From the NCBI GenBank assembly GCA_031285945.1, contig JAITVF010000086.1, positions 1 through 6,783 of the forward strand: a stretch of 6,783 bases of DNA, given 5' to 3'. The DNA comes from Oscillospiraceae bacterium (GTDB taxonomy: Bacteria; Bacillota; Clostridia; Oscillospirales; Ruminococcaceae). Under the pieces are notes generated by a model. That model made no database searches. It was given only the letters and a program-made list of their open reading frames with translations, and was not told the origin of the DNA. Every line of letters begins with the position of its first letter. Within the stretch, counting starts at the first letter, position 1. A program made the translations under genes and the position numbers. This document shows positions 1 through 4,206 of the stretch, piece by piece.

Positions 1-2
1 GC

Positions 3-76
3 ATTGCTCTATCGGCCATATCCGGCGGTTGCCACCCGCAGGTGGCGAGCCGGATGGCCATGCCCGCTATAGCAAT
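3..76. repeat. Large imperfect palindrome with terminal 13-bp arms and a central GC-rich hairpin
   Basis: The ends, ATTGCTCTATCGG at 3-15 and CCGCTATAGCAAT at 64-76, are inverted copies matching at 11 of 13 positions. Between them lie nested stems: GGCCAT/ATGGCC (14-19 with 54-59), CCGGC/GCCGG (22-26 with 49-53) and GCCACC/GGTGGC (31-36 with 41-46), closing on a CGCA loop. No T-run follows on either strand, so it is not a typical intrinsic terminator. Terminal arms plus an internal hairpin resemble a small non-coding repeat element. Only two bases of left flank are visible, so a target duplication cannot be tested. No coding end is recognisable in the three forward frames here. Confidence 0.6.
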
Positions 77-119
77 TGTAGATAAGACCTTTTCCGCTCA
101 TTTCTTACAATTGCTATAG
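67..119. repeat. Perfect 14-bp inverted repeat, 25-nt spacer
   Basis: CTATAGCAATTGTA at 67-80 and TACAATTGCTATAG at 106-119 are exact reverse complements, separated by 25 bases. The left arm is shared with the right end of the palindrome at 3-76, so the two structures compete for the same bases. It could be an operator pair, an RNA stem, or the arms of a repeat element. The spacer shows no gene or recognised motif. Confidence 0.7.
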
Positions 120-136
120 TGGTCTGCCACTTGCAA
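111..136. repeat. Bulged hairpin overlapping the right arm of the 14-bp inverted repeat
   Basis: TTGC (111-114) and AGTGG (118-122) pair with CCACT (127-131) and GCAA (133-136) around a TCTG loop, with a 3-base bulge on one side and one base on the other. The right half is a degenerate inverted copy of the ATTGCTATAGYGG box seen at 3-15, 64-76 and 110-122. It gives the 110-122 box a second pairing partner. Confidence 0.4.
112..120 (+). promoter_or_regulatory. Candidate extended -10 promoter for the ABC operon
   Basis: TGCTATAGT reads as an extended -10 (TGn followed by TATAGT, one change from TATAAT). No good -35 lies 16-18 bases upstream. Transcription would start near 127 and give a leader of about 125 bases containing the 154-180 stem-loop. 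The motif lies in a repeated palindromic box, so the match may be incidental. The operon may instead be transcribed from further upstream. Confidence 0.2.
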
Positions 137-153
137 AAGCTTTAACCCGCGTT

Positions 154-180
154 CTCTCCCCCGTAAATGGCGGGGGAGAG
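154..180. repeat. GC-rich stem-loop in the ABC operon leader
   Basis: CTCTCCCCCG (154-163) and CGGGGGAGAG (171-180) form a perfect 10-bp stem with a 7-base loop. No T-run follows, so it is not a normal terminator. It sits between the repeat region and the ribosome binding site of the ATPase gene, where sugar-importer operons often carry a stem-loop separating the binding-protein message from the ATPase message. Its core also resembles the hairpin at 3084-3120. Confidence 0.55.
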
Positions 181-238
181 CGCGCGGCGATATGCGGCAT
201 TACGCTATATCAATCGGGATAATAACGCGAAACAATAC

Positions 239-245
239 GGGAGAG
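239..245 (+). promoter_or_regulatory. Ribosome binding site that fixes the ATPase start at 252
   Basis: GGGAGAG ends six bases before the ATG at 252, with its GGGAG core eight bases away. The upstream in-frame ATG at 192 has no comparable purine run at the right distance, and the 20 residues it would add do not look like the start of this family. The residues from 252 (MAILEMRDIHKSFGG) are a normal start for a sugar ABC ATPase. Confidence 0.75.
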
Positions 246-251
246 CAGCCT

Positions 252-1751
252 ATGGCCATTCTGGAAATGCGGGATATACATAAAAGCTTTGGCGGCACAA
301 GGGTGCTGCACGGTGTGGATTTTACGGTGGAACCGGGGGAGATTCACGCCCTGCTGGGCGAGAACGGCGCGGGGAAATCAACCCTGATGAACATTCTTTC
401 CGGCGTTATCCCCATGGATTCCGGAAGCGTAGTCTTCGCGGGCAGGGCCTACCCTTCCCCCGGCATACGGCAAATGGAGCAGGCGGGCATTGCTTTTGTT
501 CATCAGGAGCGCAGCGTGGTTAACGATCTCGCGGTATACGAGAACATCTTTTTGGGCCGCGAGCTTAAAAAAGGCGTGCTGCTCGATAAAAAGGCAATGG
601 TTGCCCACACAGATTCGCTCTTTGGTCAGCTTGGCGTTACAATCGACCCGCTCGCCCTTGTCTCAACCCTTAAAACCAGCGAGAAGCAGCTTTTGGAAAT
701 CTGCCGCGCGCTGGATATAAACGCAAAGCTGCTTATAATGGACGAGCCTACCACCGCCCTTTCCGGGGAAGAGGTGGAGCATCTTTTTGAAATTCTGCGC
801 AGACTTTGCGGGCAGGGGACGTCATTTATCTTTATATCGCATAAAATGACCGAAATTTTTGAGCTTTCAAACCGTTACACCGTGCTGCGCAACGGCATTA
901 AAATCTCGGAAGGGTTAATAAAGGATGTAACGCCCCACAAAATTACATCGGATATGGTGGGTGAGCAATACGCGGGCAAGAACAGCTATACCCCGCGCCC
1001 CCTGGGCGAAACGGCGCTTTCGCTCAAGGGCTTTAGCGGCCCCGGCTTTCGCAATGTGGAGCTTGAGGTGCGAAAGAGCGAGATCGTGGCCTTTACCGGG
1101 CTTGCGGGCAGCGGCGCCAGCGAGCTGATGCAGGCTATGTTCGGGGTGCTGCCGGTAACCGCGGGAAGGATGCTGGTAAACGGCCGGGGCGTGGGCGGCG
1201 GTATATTTGGCGCGATGAAGAATAGAATCGCCATGCTGCCCTCAAACCGCAAGGAAAATTCGGTAGTTCCCGACCAGAGCATCTTGGAAAACGAGTACAT
1301 AGCCGAGCATTCCCTTTCCCGCCGCCGGCCCTTCATCAACGAAAAGGAAGAGCTTCACAAGTTTGGCGGATTTCAGAAAATGTTGCGAATCAAGGCGCAG
1401 TCCCCCCACGACCCCGTCACCTCCCTTTCGGGCGGAAACCAGCAAAAGGTCTTTTTGGCGCGCTGGCTCAACATTGGGGCCGATATCCTTCTCTTCGATA
1501 ACCCCACCCAGGGGGTGGACGTAGGCGCCAAGGACGAGATATACCGCCTTATCCTCGAGTTTGCCCGGGAAGGCAAAACCATTATTATCAACACGCTCGA
1601 AATCCCCGAGATCAAAAAAGTATCCGACCGGTGCGTTGTCTTCTATGAAGGGGAGATCATTAAGATTTTCAGCCACGATGAGATCGACGAGCATACTGTG
1701 ATGCTCTATTCCACCAACGCCATCGGCACGCGGGAGGGAGAGGCCCTATGA
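252..1751 (+). CDS. Sugar-type ABC importer, duplicated ATP-binding subunit (RbsA/XylG/MglA family)
   Basis: This is the 499-residue energising subunit of a CUT2-type importer, with two ABC domains in one chain; that length is normal for the family. Domain 1 (about 1-240) has Walker A GENGAGKS at 36-43, Q-loop Gln85, Walker B LLIMDEP ending at 166 and His197 in the H-loop. Its signature is degenerate (LKTSEKQLLEI, about 140-150). Domain 2 (about 255-499) has a degenerate Walker A (GLAGSGASEL, 283-292), a good signature LSGGNQQKV (392-400) and Walker B LLFDNPTQGVDVGAK, where Asn417 replaces the usual catalytic Glu. Together these predict one working ATP site (domain 1 Walker motifs with the domain 2 signature) and one silent site. 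The stop overlaps the permease start by ATGA, so translation is probably coupled. Substrate is not readable from sequence: pentose, hexose, nucleoside or AI-2-like sugars are all possible. The start was chosen by the ribosome binding site at 239-245. Confidence 0.93.
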   Translation: MAILEMRDIHKSFGGTRVLHGVDFTVEPGEIHALLGENGAGKSTLMNILSGVIPMDSGSVVFAGRAYPSPGIRQMEQAGIAFVHQERSVVNDLAVYENIFLGRELKKGVLLDKKAMVAHTDSLFGQLGVTIDPLALVSTLKTSEKQLLEICRALDINAKLLIMDEPTTALSGEEVEHLFEILRRLCGQGTSFIFISHKMTEIFELSNRYTVLRNGIKISEGLIKDVTPHKITSDMVGEQYAGKNSYTPRPLGETALSLKGFSGPGFRNVELEVRKSEIVAFTGLAGSGASELMQAMFGVLPVTAGRMLVNGRGVGGGIFGAMKNRIAMLPSNRKENSVVPDQSILENEYIAEHSLSRRRPFINEKEELHKFGGFQKMLRIKAQSPHDPVTSLSGGNQQKVFLARWLNIGADILLFDNPTQGVDVGAKDEIYRLILEFAREGKTIIINTLEIPEIKKVSDRCVVFYEGEIIKIFSHDEIDEHTVMLYSTNAIGTREGEAL

Positions 1752-2848
1752 ACACCAAGGCATCAGGCGCAGGCAACGCGGCAAAATACATATCGCGCGC
1801 ATGGACGCGATACAGCTTCATCTTTGTGTTTTTTATAATTCTAATCGTATACGCCATTACTGTAACCGCCAATGGCAACGTATTTAAGTGGAGCCATTTC
1901 GCGGCGATTCTCTCCAGCCAGAACACGGTAATCGTGGGAACAGTCGCGCTGGGTATGGCCATGGTCATAATCACCGGACAAATCGATCTTTCGGTAGGCT
2001 CCGCGCTGGTCATGTGCACCGGGGCCTGCATAATCGTATTTAATATGACTAACAACGTTATTCTTATGCTGCTGGGAGCGGTGGCGGCGGGAGCGCTGTG
2101 CGGGCTTGTGAACGGCGTTCTGGTGGGTTACGCCAAGATGCCGCCCTTTATTGTTACGCTGGGAACCATGCTGATTTACCGCTCGGTAACCCTTTCCCTG
2201 GTAAGAACCATTGATCCGGCCCTCACCGGCTCCACCTCCAGCCAGTTCTCTATGGACAGCAGCCTCAGCTCCTACGAATTTCTGAGAATGCAGTTCGGCA
2301 CCGGCAGCCTGGATATAGGCATAAGTCTGCCTTATATTACCTTCTTGTTCCTTCTCATGCTGGTTATCATGGTAATTCTTTCAAAAAGCACCAAATACGG
2401 CAAAAGCGTTTACGCGGTTGGTAGCAACGAAAAAACCGCTCAGCTTGTCGGCATAAACGTGCAGGCGGTAAAGATGTCGGTATTTATTTTAATCGGCGTG
2501 CTGGTGGGGGTAGGCAGCTTTGTACAGGCCTGCAAAATTGGCAACGTCACCCCAGCCTCCTCGGGCAAAAGCTACGAAATGTACGCCATCGCCGCCGTGG
2601 TGCTGGGCGGGGTAAGCATGGCGGGCGGGCGCGGCAATCTTTTGGGGGTCTTTTTCGGCGCGCTGTCCTACACAACCATCAACTTTATAATCGTAAGCAT
2701 TCCTTCGCTAAGCACCGATATTCAGGATACCTTCCAAGGGCTGGTACTTATAGCCGTTATCTTTGTACAGACTGTTGGGCCGGTGGTAAAGGAAAGGCTC
2801 CTGGCCATACGGCGCAGACGAAAAGCCACGGAGCAAAGCCCGACGTAA
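1748..2848 (+). CDS. Sugar-type ABC importer permease (RbsC/XylH/AraH family)
   Basis: This 366-residue integral membrane protein would form the translocation channel, probably as a homodimer, with the ATPase encoded just upstream. Hydrophobic segments lie at about 22-41, 58-76, 82-98, 103-125, 133-152, 195-211, 243-262, 279-291, 297-318 and 329-345. Family landmarks are ITGQIDLSVGS (75-85), PPFIVTLGTM (132-141), the cytoplasmic ATPase-contacting region YGKSVYAVGSNEKTAQLVGI (217-236), and EMYAIAAVVLGGVSMAGGRG (277-296). The C-terminal tail is short and basic (RRRRK). The start ATG overlaps the ATPase stop, and GGGAGGG at 1732-1738 lies nine bases upstream. It is the last gene of the operon and is followed by the terminator at 2934-2989. 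Family assignment is firm; substrate is unknown. Confidence 0.93.
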   Translation: MNTKASGAGNAAKYISRAWTRYSFIFVFFIILIVYAITVTANGNVFKWSHFAAILSSQNTVIVGTVALGMAMVIITGQIDLSVGSALVMCTGACIIVFNMTNNVILMLLGAVAAGALCGLVNGVLVGYAKMPPFIVTLGTMLIYRSVTLSLVRTIDPALTGSTSSQFSMDSSLSSYEFLRMQFGTGSLDIGISLPYITFLFLLMLVIMVILSKSTKYGKSVYAVGSNEKTAQLVGINVQAVKMSVFILIGVLVGVGSFVQACKIGNVTPASSGKSYEMYAIAAVVLGGVSMAGGRGNLLGVFFGALSYTTINFIIVSIPSLSTDIQDTFQGLVLIAVIFVQTVGPVVKERLLAIRRRRKATEQSPT

Positions 2849-2933
2849 ACGCGTCTGCCCGCCTGGGCTGCGGAATAGCCGGGCAATTGCCGATTTAGGG
2901 CTTGTTTGTTATATGGCTTGTTTGATTAACCTG

Positions 2934-2989
2934 AAAAAGCACCCGGATTGGCGGCCTGTTTTGCGCCTCGCCAATCCGGGTGCTTTTTT
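2934..2989. terminator. Bidirectional intrinsic terminator between convergent genes
   Basis: A perfect 20-bp stem pairs 2934-2953 with 2969-2988 around a 15-base loop. The + strand ends in TTTTTT (2984-2989), and the - strand reads five U's from AAAAA (2934-2938). Both arms contain CACCCGGATTGG or its complement. It lies 85 bases after the permease stop and about 210 bases beyond the panB stop on the other strand, so it can end both transcripts. Confidence 0.93.
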
Positions 2990-3035
2990 CAAGTTAAACT
3001 ATAAAAGCAGCCCCGCATATTCTATAGCGACTGGA

Positions 3036-3156
3036 ATAAGTAAATAATACTAATCCGCAAATAAAATGCTTTTATAATATTACTCTATGCTTCCCCCGCC
3101 AGAGGCGGGGGAAGCATAGAAAGAAGTATTTTGAATGCGGAATAGTATAAGTAAAT
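3036..3156. mobile_element. Putative MITE-like palindromic element with flanking direct repeat
   Basis: ATAAGTAAAT occurs exactly at 3036-3045 and 3147-3156, flanking a non-coding palindrome of about 100 bases. The ends are TACTAATCCGC (3048-3058) and GCGGAATAGTA (3137-3147), inverted copies matching at 10 of 11 positions. A wider comparison of 3045-3073 with 3122-3150 pairs at 22 of 29 positions. The centre is the perfect hairpin at 3084-3120. Terminal inverted repeats, a 9-10 bp flanking duplication, small size and lack of coding sequence are the standard features of a MITE mobilised by a transposase encoded elsewhere. The exact boundary is uncertain by one or two bases because the last terminal-repeat base overlaps the duplication. 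It sits in the panB 3' region, between its stop codon and the terminator. Confidence 0.65.
3084..3120. repeat. Perfect 17-bp hairpin at the centre of the MITE-like element
   Basis: Bases 3084-3100 and 3104-3120 are exact reverse complements with a three-base AGA loop. The stem combines a CCCCCGCC/GGCGGGGG core with TCTATGC/GCATAGA ends. No T-run follows on either strand, so terminator function is unlikely. In the panB message it would form a very stable 3' stem. Confidence 0.9.
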
Positions 3157-3200
3157 TAGATACGCAAGCGGTCTTTCGAGCCGACGCGAGTTTGCGGCGG

Positions 3201-4049
3201 TTACTCTCTCAGAGCTTCCATAAGGGCTTCGGCTTCGGTTTCGCTTATTTTATAGGCGTGCTCTGCGTCGACGGGGAATTTTCCTGCTCTGACCTCTTGG
3301 CCGTACTCGGTAAAGGCGCGCTCAAGCTCGGCGCCGATATGGGCGTATTTCTTTACAAATTTAGGGGTAAAGTTGTCGTACATGCCGACCATGTCGGCGT
3401 AGATGAGCAGCTGGCCGTGGGTGTAAGAACCCGCGCCGATTCCGAGTATGGGAATCCCCGCCCGCTTTGTGATTTCGCGTCCGACAATGGCGGGAACGCC
3501 CTCCACCAGTATCATGCACGCGCCCGCCTCTTCGATCTTCTTTGCCTGATCGATAAGCTTTAAGGCCGCCTCGGCGCTTCTTCCCTGCGCCTTATAGCCG
3601 CCCAGCTGGCCCGCGAACTGCGGCGTTAGCCCTATATGCCCCATGGTGAGAATACCTGCGCCCGAAATAGCCCTTATCCGGCTGAGTATATCGGGGCCCG
3701 CCCCCTCGAGCTTGATGCAGTCGGCCAGGGCTTCCTTGATAAAGCGGCCCGCGTTGGAGACGGCCTGCTCGTCGGAAACCTGATAGGACATATATGGCAT
3801 ATCGCCGACTATAAAGGTGTTGGGCGCCCCCCGGCTCACGGCGGCGCTGTGGCGGATCATATCCTCCATGGTTACGGGAAAGGTCGTCTCGTAGCCCAGC
3901 TCAACCATGCCCAGCGAATCGCCCACCAGAATCATATCGATCCCCGCGCGCTCCTCGTATTTTGCGGTGAGATAATCGTAGGCCGTTAGGTAAACAATCT
4001 TTTCGCCGGTTTCAGCCATTCTGTTAAAATCAAGTATCGTCTTTTTCAT
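3201..4049 (-). CDS. panB: 3-methyl-2-oxobutanoate (ketopantoate) hydroxymethyltransferase
   Basis: PanB is a cytoplasmic enzyme that transfers a one-carbon unit from 5,10-methylene-tetrahydrofolate to 2-oxoisovalerate, giving ketopantoate, the first committed step of pantothenate and CoA synthesis. The 282-residue length is slightly above the usual ~265-280. The TIM-barrel motifs occur in order: LTAYD (21-25), VGDSLGMV (42-49), TTFPVTMEDMIRHSAAVSRG (55-74), VGDMPY (81-86), KLEG (113-116), MGHIGLTPQ (136-144), GGYKAQG (150-156) and GIGAG (203-207). By family equivalence Asp44, Asp83 and Glu115 bind the metal, Lys113 contacts substrate and Glu183 is the catalytic acid/base. The usual DGQ after GIGAG is HGQ here (His211). 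GGAGGG at 4058-4063 lies eight bases before the ATG. No panC, panD or panE is adjacent, so it appears to be a single-gene unit ending at the shared terminator. Confidence 0.96.
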   Translation of the reverse strand: MKKTILDFNRMAETGEKIVYLTAYDYLTAKYEERAGIDMILVGDSLGMVELGYETTFPVTMEDMIRHSAAVSRGAPNTFIVGDMPYMSYQVSDEQAVSNAGRFIKEALADCIKLEGAGPDILSRIRAISGAGILTMGHIGLTPQFAGQLGGYKAQGRSAEAALKLIDQAKKIEEAGACMILVEGVPAIVGREITKRAGIPILGIGAGSYTHGQLLIYADMVGMYDNFTPKFVKKYAHIGAELERAFTEYGQEVRAGKFPVDAEHAYKISETEAEALMEALRE

Positions 4050-4064
4050 TCTTGTAACCCTCCG

Positions 4065-4102
4065 CTAAGTGTTCTATATTATAGCACTAAGTTCTATAAT
4101 AT
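4065..4102. repeat. Direct and inverted repeats overlapping the panB promoter
   Basis: CTAAGTGTTCTATATTAT (4065-4082) is partly repeated as CTAAGTTCTATAATAT (4087-4102). Within the same stretch ATATTATAG (4076-4084) and CTATAATAT (4094-4102) are perfect 9-bp inverted repeats separated by nine bases. The placement over the likely -10 and start of transcription suits an operator, but AT-rich sequence makes such repeats easy to find by chance. Confidence 0.35.
4078..4086 (-). promoter_or_regulatory. Likely panB promoter, extended -10
   Basis: On the - strand this reads TGCTATAAT, a perfect extended -10. Transcription would begin about 20 bases before the start codon, just ahead of GGAGGG at 4058-4063. 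The hexamer 17 bases upstream (TATGAT) is a poor -35, which extended -10 promoters tolerate. Confidence 0.5.
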
Positions 4103-4111
4103 CATAATACT

Positions 4112-4139
4112 ATTTTACACTGCGGAGCCCAATTGTCTA
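4112..4139 (-). promoter_or_regulatory. Alternative upstream panB promoter
   Basis: On the - strand TAGACA (4134-4139) and TAAAAT (4112-4117) each differ from consensus at one position and are 16 bases apart. This would give a leader of about 55-60 bases containing the repeats at 4065-4102. It may be used instead of, or as well as, the extended -10 at 4078-4086. The spacer 4050-4206 is AT-rich, so a chance match is possible. I see no clear terminator after the peptidase gene in this spacer. Confidence 0.3.
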
Positions 4140-4206
4140 TTGACATTTTGTACATATCGAGATTAAAATATTGGTTCTAATTGCTGATTTGTTTTATTTC
4201 TCAAGA

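Noticed and set aside
1..72. C-terminal end of an upstream gene in an open + strand frame
   Set aside because: The short translations in all three frames resemble no protein family, and the sequence is dominated by palindromes.
55..131. Target duplication flanking the 14-bp inverted repeat (TGGCCATGCC against TGGTCTGCCA)
   Set aside because: Only a gapped partial match. The right copy is better explained as part of the 111-136 hairpin.
131..145. Possible catabolite-response (cre) site around TTGCAAAAGCTTTAA
   Set aside because: It lacks the central CG of the cre consensus and is explained by an AAAGCTTT palindrome.
192..251. Upstream in-frame ATG that would add 20 residues to the ATPase
   Set aside because: No ribosome binding site at a suitable distance, and family homology begins only at the ATG at 252.
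1242..1694. 150-codon - strand open frame inside the ATPase gene
   Set aside because: Composition-driven shadow of the + strand ATPase; no recognisable protein features.
2899..2924. GGCTTGTTTG direct repeat (2899-2908 and 2915-2924)
   Set aside because: Only two copies of a low-complexity decamer, no CRISPR-like or tandem-array structure.
3135..3563. Long + strand open frame opposite the end of panB
   Set aside because: It is antisense to a clear PanB frame, has no family resemblance and no good ribosome binding site. It is a shadow frame.
4140..4171. + strand promoter TTGACA with TAAAAT, 18-base spacer
   Set aside because: It would drive antisense transcription into the 3' end of the peptidase gene with no gene to serve, and the AT-rich region gives such matches by chance.
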